Shown: positions 57,227 through 64,000 of the stretch, one piece after another
Layout: every line of letters starts with the position of its first letter
Position numbering within the stretch: position 1 is the stretch's first letter
Assembly: GCF_041821045.1 (NCBI RefSeq)
Contig: NZ_JBGUAW010000012.1
Location: forward strand, 34,727 to 98,726
DNA: 64,000 bases
Direction: 5' to 3'
Source: Thiohalorhabdus sp. Cl-TMA
GTDB lineage: Bacteria > Pseudomonadota > Gammaproteobacteria > Thiohalorhabdales > Thiohalorhabdaceae
The notes under the pieces: model-generated
What the model was told of the DNA's origin: nothing
Databases searched by the model: none
What the model saw: the letters and a program-made list of their open reading frames with translations, nothing else
Position numbers and translations under genes: made by a program

Positions 57227-57541
57227 ATGAGCGCAAAAGCGGATACCAAGGTGGCCCCGATGACCAAATCTGAATTGATCGACCGTGTTTGTGAACAGCT
57301 GGACTACTTGACCCGGAAAGACGCCGAAGTGGCGGTGAACACGCTTTTTGACTATCTTGGGGAGCAAATCGCCAGCGGCCGCCGAATTGAATTGCGTGGC
57401 TTCGGCAGCTTCGGTACAAAGAGTCGGGCGGCCCGGCGGGGCCGGAATCCGAAGACCGGGGAGACCGTGGAGGTCCCTCCCAAGCAGGTACCGTTCTTCA
57501 GAGCGGGCAAGAGCCTACGAGAGCAAGTGGACCAGGGCTGA
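57227..57541 (+). CDS. ihfB: Integration host factor subunit beta
   Basis: 104 residues. MTKSELIDRVCEQLDYLTRKDAEVAV, then the DNA-binding beta arm GRRIELRGFGSFGTKSRAARRGRNPKTGE with the intercalating Pro. An 11-residue N-terminal extension precedes the usual MTKSEL start (ATG 57260 is the alternative but has no ribosome site). With IhfA it bends DNA. Confidence 0.94.
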   Translation: MSAKADTKVAPMTKSELIDRVCEQLDYLTRKDAEVAVNTLFDYLGEQIASGRRIELRGFGSFGTKSRAARRGRNPKTGETVEVPPKQVPFFRAGKSLREQVDQG

Positions 57542-57549
57542 AAACCGAC

Positions 57550-58083
57550 GTGGCAATCCGCGGGCGTCCCCCTCAGCTTCTTCGTGCGCCATGGCGTTCC
57601 TCTTACGTACGCGGGGAAACCACGGAGCGTCATGCGGAGACCTGCGGCCTTTGCGCCCTGGCTGGTGCGGACCCCTCGGAGTTCCGGGCTTACGGTCTGC
57701 TCGGAATCGGTGAGCACAGCCTGGTGGCTCTGAATCGCTATCCCTATCAGGCCGGACATCTGCTGATTCTGCCTCGGGGCCATATCGGACGCATCCAGGA
57801 TCTGCCTGAGGCCTGCCGTAAGGAGATGGACGGCTGGATGGTGAAGGCCATGAATGCCCTCGAGGATGGTATGGGGAGTCAGGGCATCAATATCGGCCTC
57901 AACCAGGGGAAAGCAGCGGGGGCCGGCATCGCCGAGCATCTCCACTGGCATCTGGTGCCCAGATGGGAGGGAGATCACAATTTTATGCCCGTCCTCGGAG
58001 AGACCTTCGTTCTCCCCGAGGACCCCATGCATACCTTCGATTGCCTGATCCAGTGGTTCCTGCCGGAAGAGGAGGATTCGTGA
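57550..58083 (+). CDS. HIT-family nucleotide phosphohydrolase/phosphorylase
   Basis: 177 residues, GTG start. The histidine triad is AEHLHWHLVPRW (H-x-H-x-H). The N-terminal LRAPWRSSYVR and CGLCALAG (CxxC) resemble the Ap4A-phosphorylase-like branch of HIT proteins found in actinobacteria and some proteobacteria. Likely acts on dinucleoside polyphosphates or nucleoside phosphoramidates; exact substrate unknown. Its stop overlaps the lapA GTG, so it has joined the ihfB-lapA operon. Confidence 0.9.
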   Translation: MAIRGRPPQLLRAPWRSSYVRGETTERHAETCGLCALAGADPSEFRAYGLLGIGEHSLVALNRYPYQAGHLLILPRGHIGRIQDLPEACRKEMDGWMVKAMNALEDGMGSQGINIGLNQGKAAGAGIAEHLHWHLVPRWEGDHNFMPVLGETFVLPEDPMHTFDCLIQWFLPEEEDS

Positions 58084-58379
58084 AACGAACCTTGAGCGCC
58101 TTGCTTTTCCTGGTGGTTTTTCTGATCGGGGTGAGCTTTGCCCTGAAGAACCCCCAAGGGGTCCAGATTCACTACTATTTCGGAATCGATCTGGGGCCGT
58201 TCCCGGTTAGCTTGGTGGTGATCGTGGTCCTTTTGATGGGCGTCCTGCTGGGCGGGCTGGTGGCCAGCTTTCCCCTGATGAGCCGGCATCGCGAAGTTCG
58301 GCGGATCAGGCGCCGTATGGAGGATATGGAACAGGAGCTGGGCCGGCTGCGAAAGCTGCCGCTCAAGGACGAGCCCTAA
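58080..58379 (+). CDS. lapA: LapA-like (DUF1049) inner-membrane protein
   Basis: 99 residues from GTG 58080, overlapping the HIT gene stop. Two membrane helices (about 4-22 and 41-63) with FALKNPQGVQIHYYFG and a basic cytoplasmic tail with a heptad pattern (RHREVRRIRRRMEDMEQELGRLRKL). Precedes lapB by one base, as in E. coli. Confidence 0.93.
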   Translation: MKRTLSALLFLVVFLIGVSFALKNPQGVQIHYYFGIDLGPFPVSLVVIVVLLMGVLLGGLVASFPLMSRHREVRRIRRRMEDMEQELGRLRKLPLKDEP

Positions 58380-58380
58380 G

Positions 58381-59550
58381 ATGCCCGAATATTGGACCGG
58401 CGGCCTGCTGCTCCTGGCCGTCGGAATCGGTTATGTCTGGGGCCGGTGGCGGACGGTGGACCCCTCCCCGGAAGACCGTTCGGACGGAAGCTCCCCGTCC
58501 TATTTCCAGGGGCTGTACCACCTGCTCAACGAGCAGCCCGACCAAGCCATCGAGGCTTTCCTCGACGTAGCCCGGGTCGAGCCCGAGACGGTGGATGCCC
58601 ATTTGGCGCTCGGCAACCTGTTCCGGCGGCGAGGCGAGGTGGATCGCGCTCTGCGGATTCACCAGAACCTGATCGCCCGGCCCAATCTCGGCCGGGATCA
58701 GCGCGATCACGCCATGTACCAGCTGGGTCTCGATTACCAGAAGGCGGGACTTCTGGATCGGGCGCGCCAGGTGTTCACCGAGCTTGTGGAGCGCAACCGA
58801 CAATACGCGCCGGCCGTCCAGTCCATGGTGGAGATCACCGAGCAGGAGCGAGAATGGACGGAGGCCCTGGAATGGCGCAAGCAGCTGGCCCGGATCCATG
58901 GTCAGGGCGACCCCGTCGCCGAGAGCCTCATCCATTGCGAAATGGCGGCGGAGGCGCTGGCGCGCAACGATCTGTCCCGGGCCCAGCAGTCCATCCGGCG
59001 TGCCTATTCCGTGGACAATACCTGCGTGCGCGTCAGCACCCTTGCCGGGCAGCTTCACACGCTGAAGGGCAATGACCGCAAAGCGGTGCGCGAGTGGGAG
59101 CGTATCGTTCGTCAGCAGCCGCAGCACTTGGTGCTGGTGCTCGATGAGCTGGTTGCCGCCTATCACCGCCTCGGCGAGGCGGAAGCCCTGAAGGGATTCC
59201 TGCGCGAGACCCTCCAGGCCGCCGAACATCCCTCCCTGTTCGCGGCGCTGACCATCCATCTGGCCCGGGAGGTGGGCGCCGAAGAGGCCTTGCGCTACGT
59301 ATCCGAGGGTCTCACGCGGCATCCCAATAGTGCCGAGCTGGTCAATTCCTTCGTGGGCATGTGGAAGGACCAGCACGAAGCGGAGGCCGAATGTGACGAG
59401 ATCCTGGAAGTGATCCAGCCCTACCTGGAGCAGGCCCGTGCCCGGCAGTCCCGTTTCGTCTGCACCAACTGTGGCTTCAAGAGTGCCTATATGCAGTGGA
59501 AATGCCCGCAATGCCGCCAGTGGGGAACCCTGGAGCTGCAGGCCGCCTGA
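58381..59550 (+). CDS. lapB: LPS assembly protein LapB (YciM), TPR plus rubredoxin-type domain
   Basis: 389 residues. N-terminal membrane anchor (about 5-22), then TPR repeats with YFQGLYHLLNEQPDQAIEAFL and AHLALGNLFRRRGEVDRALRIHQNLI, and a C-terminal zinc-binding FVCTNCGFKSAYMQWKCPQC. In E. coli LapB directs FtsH to LpxC and so controls LPS synthesis. hflKC, also FtsH partners, lie at the window's other end. Confidence 0.96.
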   Translation: MPEYWTGGLLLLAVGIGYVWGRWRTVDPSPEDRSDGSSPSYFQGLYHLLNEQPDQAIEAFLDVARVEPETVDAHLALGNLFRRRGEVDRALRIHQNLIARPNLGRDQRDHAMYQLGLDYQKAGLLDRARQVFTELVERNRQYAPAVQSMVEITEQEREWTEALEWRKQLARIHGQGDPVAESLIHCEMAAEALARNDLSRAQQSIRRAYSVDNTCVRVSTLAGQLHTLKGNDRKAVREWERIVRQQPQHLVLVLDELVAAYHRLGEAEALKGFLRETLQAAEHPSLFAALTIHLAREVGAEEALRYVSEGLTRHPNSAELVNSFVGMWKDQHEAEAECDEILEVIQPYLEQARARQSRFVCTNCGFKSAYMQWKCPQCRQWGTLELQAA

Positions 59551-59610
59551 AAGGTGGATAGCGCGGCTTGATGCCCCATCCGGGGTGGAAGTACCAACAG
59601 GCTGACGTGG

Positions 59611-59631
59611 CGGGGCCCTGAAAGGGCCCCG
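59611..59631 (+). terminator. Probable terminator after lapB
   Basis: Perfect 8-bp stem CGGGGCCC / GGGCCCCG with TGAAA loop, followed by TCTTCC. The T tract is weak, so termination may be partial before pyrF. Confidence 0.5.
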
Positions 59632-59699
59632 TCTTCCGTCGGAGCCGGGCTTGATCGGCCCAGGCGAGAGACCATTTTTCCGGAGGGGTGGGGAAGGGA

Positions 59700-60419
59700 A
59701 TGACGGAAGCGCGGAGCGAACGGGTAATCACGGCCCTGGATGCCGAGGATTGGGCCTCGGCCAGCACCCTGCTGGAACGTCTACCGATGGAGAATCATCG
59801 GGTCAAGGTGGGCAAACAGCTATTCACCCGCTCGGGCCCTTGCGTGGTGGAGGAGCTGCACGCCCGGGGCAGCGAGGTCTTCCTGGATCTGAAATTCCAC
59901 GATATTCCGAATACGGTTGCGGGTGCCGTGCAGGCTGCCGCGGAGCTCGGCGTATGGATGGTCAATGTCCACGCCAGCGGCGGACCCCGGATGATGGAAG
60001 CGGCACGCCGGGCCGTGGAAGGCGGCGGCTCGCGGCCCTGGCTCATCGCGGTTACAGTGCTGACTAGCATGGATGCCCGGGAGCTGCATTCGGTGGGCGT
60101 GGCGGCGGAGCCGGAAGAGCAGGTTTTGCGGCTGGCCCGTCTGGCCAGGGAATCCGGAATGGATGGGGTCGTCGCCAGTCCAGCCGAGGTGCCGCTGCTG
60201 CGCAGGGAGCTCGGCCCGGATTTCCTGCTGGTTACTCCGGGAGTGCGTCCCGCCGGCTCCGGCACCGACGACCAGCGTCGTTCTGCCACACCCGGTCAGG
60301 CCGTCGCCGATGGCTCCGATTACCTGGTAATCGGGCGGCCCCTGACCCGGGCCGAAGACCCCCGGTCGGCCTGGGAAGCGATAATCCGGGAAATGTCCAT
60401 GGCCGATGATTCCGCCTGA
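59700..60419 (+). CDS. pyrF: Orotidine 5'-phosphate decarboxylase
   Basis: 239 residues from ATG 59700 ([18 protein letters not shown]); GTG 59688 is an alternative. Catalytic motif [19 protein letters not shown] (Lys and Asp pair), [12 protein letters not shown], and the late [10 protein letters not shown]...[16 protein letters not shown] are diagnostic. Last step of UMP synthesis. Usual position downstream of lapB; pyrE follows. Confidence 0.96.
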   Translation: MTEARSERVITALDAEDWASASTLLERLPMENHRVKVGKQLFTRSGPCVVEELHARGSEVFLDLKFHDIPNTVAGAVQAAAELGVWMVNVHASGGPRMMEAARRAVEGGGSRPWLIAVTVLTSMDARELHSVGVAAEPEEQVLRLARLARESGMDGVVASPAEVPLLRRELGPDFLLVTPGVRPAGSGTDDQRRSATPGQAVADGSDYLVIGRPLTRAEDPRSAWEAIIREMSMADDSA

Positions 60420-60453
60420 CCAGAGAACCACCCCGAGGAGACCCAGACACACC

Positions 60454-61035
60454 ATGGCCCCCGAATCGCAAGAAGCGTATCTGGATTTGTACCGCGACAG
60501 CGGCGCGCTGCTGGAAGGACACTTCCTGCTTTCCTCCGGACTGCACAGCAACCGGTATCTGCAGTCCGCGCTGGTGCTGCAGGATCCGGAGAAGGCCGAG
60601 CGCCTTTGCCGGGCCCTGGCGCAGCAATTGCCGGACGGGATCGAATATGTGGTGGGTCCCGCTCTGGGCGGTGTGGTGGTCGCCTATGAGCTAGCCCGAG
60701 CCCTGGGCGCCCTGGCGCAGTTCACCGAGCGCAAGGAGGAGGCCATGACCCTGCGCCGGGGGTTCCAGCTCCCCCAAGGAGCGCGGGTTTTCATCATGGA
60801 CGACATCCTCACTACCGGCACCTCCATTCGGGAGTGCTACGAGGCCCTCCGCGACAAGGATATCGACCTGGTGGGCTGCGGCTGCCTGGTGGACCGCTCG
60901 GACGGCAAGGCCGACGTGGCGGGTCTGCCTCTGCATGCCCTGGTGGGTCTGGAGGTGCAGGCCTGGGAGCCAGCGGACTGCCCAATGTGCGCTGAGGGAA
61001 TGCCCGTGGAAAAGCCCGGTAGTCGCGGCGCCTGA
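60454..61035 (+). CDS. pyrE: Orotate phosphoribosyltransferase
   Basis: 193 residues from ATG 60454; an in-frame extension to 60406 overlaps pyrF. PRPP-binding loop VFIMDDILTTGTSIRE (about 110-125), YVVGPALGGVVVAYELARALG, and FTERKEEAMTLRRGF are OPRTase features. C-terminal CPMCAEGMPVEKPGSRG is characteristic of the alphaproteobacterial/archaeal-like PyrE form. Forms OMP from orotate, one step before PyrF; the pair is likely cotranscribed. Confidence 0.94.
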   Translation: MAPESQEAYLDLYRDSGALLEGHFLLSSGLHSNRYLQSALVLQDPEKAERLCRALAQQLPDGIEYVVGPALGGVVVAYELARALGALAQFTERKEEAMTLRRGFQLPQGARVFIMDDILTTGTSIRECYEALRDKDIDLVGCGCLVDRSDGKADVAGLPLHALVGLEVQAWEPADCPMCAEGMPVEKPGSRGA

Positions 61036-61079
61036 GCGCACTTTTCCCTCCGGCGGGGAGGTGCCGCGCCTCCCCCGCC

Positions 61080-62045
61080 TCATGGCTCTTCAATCAGGGC
61101 TGCCACCACTTCCGACCATGCCTCGCCGAGATTCTTTCGGTCGTATCCGCCGCCGCCGAGGGCAAGCAGTCCCCCTCGACAGTCCTTGCTACGCTCCAGG
61201 AGCCTGCTCGCCGCCCAGCGGTGCGTTTCCGGGGTGAATGCCAGGCCGGCCAGCGGATCGCCGGCCATGCTGTCCGCCCCGCACTGCAGGATGATGAATT
61301 CGGGCCGCGCCCGGTCCAGGTGTGCCTCCACGCGCTCCCAGGCCGAGTAGAAGGCCGTTGTATCGGCTCCGGGGGGCTGGGGCAGATTCAACTTGGTGCC
61401 CACGGCCTCTCCCTGGCCTTCTTCCGATGCATCCCCCGTCCCCGGAAACAGGCTTCGGCCGTCCTGATGAATATCCGCGATCCATACGGCGGGATCCGCC
61501 TCGAATGCGTAATACACCCCGTCCCCGTGGTGTGCATCGATGTCCACGTAGGCGATGCGCGTGCAGCCATGAACCGTTTTCAGGGTTTCAATGACCACCC
61601 CGCAGTCATTGAGGACGCAGAAACCGGACGCCCGGTGCCGTCGGGCGTGGTGGAGACCTCCGATGGGAACGAGGGCGGAGGGGCAGTCCCCGGCCAGGAG
61701 CCGTTCCGCCGCATCCACCGCCGTTCCCACCACCACTGAAGCGGCCTCGAAAATCCCGGGCTCCGCCGGGGTGTCCCCGAAATCCAAGGTACCCCGGCCC
61801 CTTTCCGAAAGGGCACGGACCTGATCCACATATTCGGCTGTGTGGAAGCGTTCAATAAGGGTCTGGTCACCCCGTACCGGCGTACATATACGGACCCGGG
61901 CATCGAGCCCCTTTTCATTCAATCGTTTTTGGAATGCCTCCATGCGGTCCGGCCCGAAGGGATGTCCGCCGCTGAAGCCATAGGCGCCCAGGGTGGGACC
62001 GAGGTACAGGCACGGGGCATGGGATTCGGCAGTGGGGCCCATCAT
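61080..62045 (-). CDS. Histone-deacetylase-family amidohydrolase (AcuC/HDAC-like)
   Basis: 321 residues from ATG 62045, with GAGG 8 bases upstream; an extension to 62111 is rejected. Class I-like deacetylase motifs: GHPFGPDRM, GGLHHARRHRASGFCVLND, the zinc-ligand run IAYVDIDAHHGDGVYYAF, LQCGADSMAGDPLAGL, and LALGGGGYDRKN (catalytic Tyr). Bacterial members remove acetyl groups from AcsA-type enzymes (AcuC) or from acetylpolyamines; sequence cannot say which. Convergent with pyrE, divergent from the DUF2173 genes. Confidence 0.93.
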   Translation of the reverse strand: MMGPTAESHAPCLYLGPTLGAYGFSGGHPFGPDRMEAFQKRLNEKGLDARVRICTPVRGDQTLIERFHTAEYVDQVRALSERGRGTLDFGDTPAEPGIFEAASVVVGTAVDAAERLLAGDCPSALVPIGGLHHARRHRASGFCVLNDCGVVIETLKTVHGCTRIAYVDIDAHHGDGVYYAFEADPAVWIADIHQDGRSLFPGTGDASEEGQGEAVGTKLNLPQPPGADTTAFYSAWERVEAHLDRARPEFIILQCGADSMAGDPLAGLAFTPETHRWAASRLLERSKDCRGGLLALGGGGYDRKNLGEAWSEVVAALIEEP

Positions 62046-62244
62046 GGGTGCTACCTCTAAAGTGCTAGGGGGTCTTCTGCATAGAGAGCAGCTCAGTGAG
62101 CCCCGTGGCACCGGGGCTACAAATCAGGAAAAGTAAAAATTTAAATCTATAAACAAATTTTAAAATAGTATTGTTGTAATATTGCCCCTCTTTTTCATTT
62201 GACAGGATTTGTTTTCAGTGGCGAACTGCCTTTATGGAATGACC

Positions 62245-62258
62245 TTGATCTCAGTCAA
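62245..62258. promoter_or_regulatory. FNR/DNR-like box upstream of the DUF2173 genes
   Basis: TTGAT-CTCA-GTCAA: one mismatch from the FNR consensus TTGAT-N4-ATCAA and identical in its half-sites to the TTGAT-N4-GTCAA form used for DNR/NnrR-type regulators. It lies 24 bases before the first GTG and next to the ribosome site, so its place fits repression better than class II activation unless the start is misjudged. Confidence 0.5.
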
Positions 62259-62281
62259 GGCTATGGGAAGGAGGCTCTGTC

Positions 62282-62626
62282 GTGAAGCTAAAACAAATCC
62301 TCAATGTTCCTGGGGTAGTAGGGGTTTTGACCTTTTCTCCGAAAGGGGAGCTGAATGATTACCGGGGGAACATTACGGCGGATCAGGCCCGAATGGCGGC
62401 TCACATGTGCTACTCCAACTCTTCGCTAATGCAGATGCAGGGTCGGTTGTTCTCGGATTACTCTCGCCAGCCCGAATGGAAGAATTTCGAGAGCTGGGCG
62501 ATGTTCGGACCCGAGCTGGGAATCTATGTATCCGGGGATACCGCGTGCTTCCTGAACCGGAGCGAAGCCTCTTTCAATCAGGTCTCTCAGGTCGTGAACA
62601 GTCTGGCGCATCCTTTGGAGAAATAG
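62282..62626 (+). CDS. DUF2173 family protein, copy 1
   Basis: 114 residues, GTG start with AAGGAGG 7 bases upstream. Begins KLKQILNVPGVVGVLTFSPKGELNDYRG, the DUF2173 pattern (short helix, PGVVG, strand, GEL.DYRG), then MAAHMCYSNS and a C-terminal VSQVVNSLAHP. The fold resembles roadblock/LC7-like small domains, but no activity is known. DUF2173 genes occur in sulfur- and iron-oxidising bacteria (recall, not checked). First of three tandem paralogues. Confidence 0.8.
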   Translation: MKLKQILNVPGVVGVLTFSPKGELNDYRGNITADQARMAAHMCYSNSSLMQMQGRLFSDYSRQPEWKNFESWAMFGPELGIYVSGDTACFLNRSEASFNQVSQVVNSLAHPLEK

Positions 62627-62673
62627 GCTTGCCCGGCTTTGGACCAAGTTCGGTGTAAGAAAGGGATCACGAG

Positions 62674-63000
62674 ATGGCAAATTTGGATCAATTGATGGAG
62701 CTGCCCGGCGCCATCGCCTCCATCGAATTCAATAGCGACGGTGAGCTGAAGGATTTTCGGGGGGACCTGACGGATGATCTGGCCGCCATGGCGGCCCAGA
62801 TGTGCGCCGCCAACATGGGCATTTTCCGCATGCAGGCGGACGGCTGGGGGCGCTTGACAGGCCAGACAGGCTTCCTCCCGGAAAAGGGGTTTGCCTTCAT
62901 GGGCCTCGACTACGCCGTCGCCTCCTATGAGAATCAGGCGGTCTTCCTCCGGAAAAACGATGCCGATTACGACCGGGCCTTCCAGGTAATGGCTGACTGA
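62674..63000 (+). CDS. DUF2173 family protein, copy 2
   Basis: 108 residues. ANLDQLMELPGAIASIEFNSDGELKDFRGDLTDDLAAMAAQMCAANMGIF shows the same framework as its neighbours (ELPGAIAS, DGELKDFRGDL, AAQMCAAN) and a C-terminal DYAVASYENQAVFLRKNDADYDRAFQVM. 47 bases after copy 1, 40 before copy 3, so the three are probably one transcript. AAGAAAGGGA before the ATG serves as ribosome site. Confidence 0.82.
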   Translation: MANLDQLMELPGAIASIEFNSDGELKDFRGDLTDDLAAMAAQMCAANMGIFRMQADGWGRLTGQTGFLPEKGFAFMGLDYAVASYENQAVFLRKNDADYDRAFQVMAD

Positions 63001-63040
63001 TTTCCCGGACGGTGATGCCGAAACGGAAGGAGACCCGGCA

Positions 63041-63379
63041 ATGGCACGACTCGATGATATCTTGCAGGTTCCGGGGACGGTCGCCGCTATCCGTTTCCTG
63101 GATGACGGCTCCCTCGCCGAGCAGGTCGGGGATATCTCCGCGGCCCACGCGGATCTGGCCTCGGATATGTGCGATGCCACAAACCACATGATGCAGCAGG
63201 AGGCCGACCTGTTCTCCGCCTATTCCGGCATGCGCGGCTGGACGCCCCCGGAAGGCTGGGTGATGTATGGCCAGGAATACAGTATCTGGGCCCTGGGCAA
63301 GATCGCCTGTATCGTGAGAACCACTGAAGTATCCCATAACGATCTTTACCGGGCACTGGCCCGTTTGGCCCATTTCTGA
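63041..63379 (+). CDS. DUF2173 family protein, copy 3
   Basis: 112 residues. ARLDDILQVPGTVAAIRFLDDGSLAEQVGDISAAHADLASDMCDATNHMM keeps the VPGTVAA and DGSL pattern and the Cys-containing helix (SDMCDATN), and ends YSIWALGKIACIVRTTEVSHNDLYRALARL. GGAGA ribosome site 8 bases upstream. Diverged from copies 1 and 2 as much as they from each other, so an old array or one with distinct roles. Confidence 0.8.
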   Translation: MARLDDILQVPGTVAAIRFLDDGSLAEQVGDISAAHADLASDMCDATNHMMQQEADLFSAYSGMRGWTPPEGWVMYGQEYSIWALGKIACIVRTTEVSHNDLYRALARLAHF

Positions 63380-63446
63380 TGCCGAATACCGGGCGGATAC
63401 CCTGGACAGCGTCCTTAGAAGGAAGCGCTTTACCGATGGCATGGCG

Positions 63447-63924
63447 CTATTCGGTTCCGGTTGTTTCCGCCCGGTAACGTCCCGCGGAGAACAGATGGCC
63501 GATGCGCTCAGCCACGGGGTAGGTGGTAAGGTCCCAGGGCGGCAGCGGTATGTCCGTATGGGCCTGCTCGGTCCACTCCAGCCGACGCTCCAAGAGCATC
63601 TTCCCCCGCGAATCTTCTAGCCGTATGTCCAGGACCAGGGTGAGGTAGTAGGTAATATCGGGATCGGTGGGGCCCACGTCCCATTGGTGACTATCGAGCC
63701 GGCAATGCCGCACGATCACCTCCAGGGTGCCGGTCCCCGGCCGTTCCGTGCCATCCCGCGGAGGCAGGAGGCCGACGGCTCCGAGGCGTTCCTGTAGCAC
63801 CTGCCGCAAATGCTCTTGGAGATCACCGGGCACCTCCCGGCAATAGGCGCGCGCGTCGCCCCCATCGGCCGCCGTTCCCTGGGAGAGGGACAGTAATCGG
63901 AGGCGGTCAAAGGGTAGGGTGGTC
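63447..63924 (-). pseudogene. Unidentified gene, 5' end removed by an IS end
   Basis: The minus-strand frame is open from the stop at 63447 to the IS boundary near 63925 and gives about 159 residues (TTLPFDRLRLLSLSQG...DLQEHLRQVLQERLG...EVIVRHCRLDSHQWDV...YYLTLVLDIRLEDSRGKMLLERRLEWTEQ...VAERIGHLF). Helix-strand pattern and size suggest a small periplasmic lipoprotein of the LptE/PqiC kind, but I cannot place it in a family. Any signal peptide and start would lie beyond the IS. The first internal start is GTG 63833 (128 residues), which would lose the first strand. Confidence 0.6.
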
Positions 63925-64000
63925 TGAAGTGGACCCCAAAAACTGGACAGGGGTAGAAGTAAACGGCTGAGGGGGTATGCTCAGGCTCAGAAAGGAGCCT
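63925..64000. mobile_element. End of an IS3-family-like insertion sequence, continuing past the window
   Basis: The sequence TGAAGTGGACCCCAAAAACT, followed by GGACAG, resembles the terminal inverted repeats of IS3-family elements, which start with TG. A short AT-rich leader follows, with AAAGGAG at the very edge that could be a ribosome site of a transposase gene. The other end and the transposase are outside the window, so family and completeness are unproved. Confidence 0.6.

Noticed and set aside
61051..61079. GC hairpin between the convergent pyrE and HDAC-like genes as bidirectional terminator
   Set aside because: Stem is imperfect and no T tract follows on either strand.
62199..62204. 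Perfect TTGACA before the DUF2173 genes as -35 box
   Set aside because: No -10-like hexamer at 16-19 bases; I could not assign a promoter with confidence.

Overview
The window is 64 kb of GC-rich, densely packed chromosome, about 60 genes with mostly overlapping or near-abutting reading frames. Gene content and order point to a gammaproteobacterium: hflK-hflC-yjeT type gene, hisZ-purA-rnr-rlmB, rpsF-priB-rpsR-rplI-dnaB-alr, ubiG divergent from gyrA, and gyrA-serC-pheA-tyrA-aroA-cmk-rpsA-ihfB-lapAB-pyrF. UbiG implies ubiquinone respiration. The tandem DUF2173 genes and the acidic proteins are compatible with a halophilic or sulfur-oxidising lithotroph, but that is inference only.

Layout. (1) 1-1621: end of hflK, hflC and a DUF2065 gene. 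(2) 1768-20772: a complete MSHA-type type IV pilus locus on one strand, in the order E, G, O-antigen-ligase-like glycosyltransferase, two major-pilin-like genes, C, D, O, P, Q, I, a PilN-like gene, J, K, L, M, N. It splits the usual hflC-yjeT-hisZ-purA block. (3) 21017-29034: hisZ, purA, tRNA-Leu(CAG) on the opposite strand, rnr, cls, rlmB and a zinc-ribbon/HEAGH membrane protein. (4) 29184-34284: ribosomal/replication operon with a clear sigma70-type promoter, rpsF-priB-rpsR-DUF2232-rplI-dnaB-alr. (5) 34281-37456: mlaE-mlaF-mlaD lipid transporter, where MlaD carries a long helical stalk and a beta-strand-rich C-terminus; then radA. (6) 38894-44546, minus strand: an isopropanol-dehydrogenase-like ADH, dapE-dapD-dapC (lysine/peptidoglycan precursor), ubiG and a DUF2892 protein. 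(7) 44729-61035, plus strand: gyrA, serC, serA, pheA, tyrA, aroA (class II type), cmk, rpsA, sppA, ihfB, HIT protein, lapA, lapB, pyrF, pyrE. (8) 61080-64000: a histone-deacetylase-family amidohydrolase (minus), three tandem DUF2173 genes behind an AT-rich leader with an FNR/DNR-like box, then a secreted-protein-like gene whose 5' end is cut by an IS3-family-like insertion sequence end.

How genes work together: regions 2 and 5 build envelope machinery (a c-di-GMP-responsive pilus with probable glycosylation, and a phospholipid shuttle); region 7 is an aromatic/serine amino acid operon fused to translation and LPS-control genes; region 8 looks like accessory DNA. No gap between genes exceeds about 300 bases; the longest is serC-serA (280 bases), where I see no convincing signal. 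No rRNA, CRISPR array or prophage was seen.
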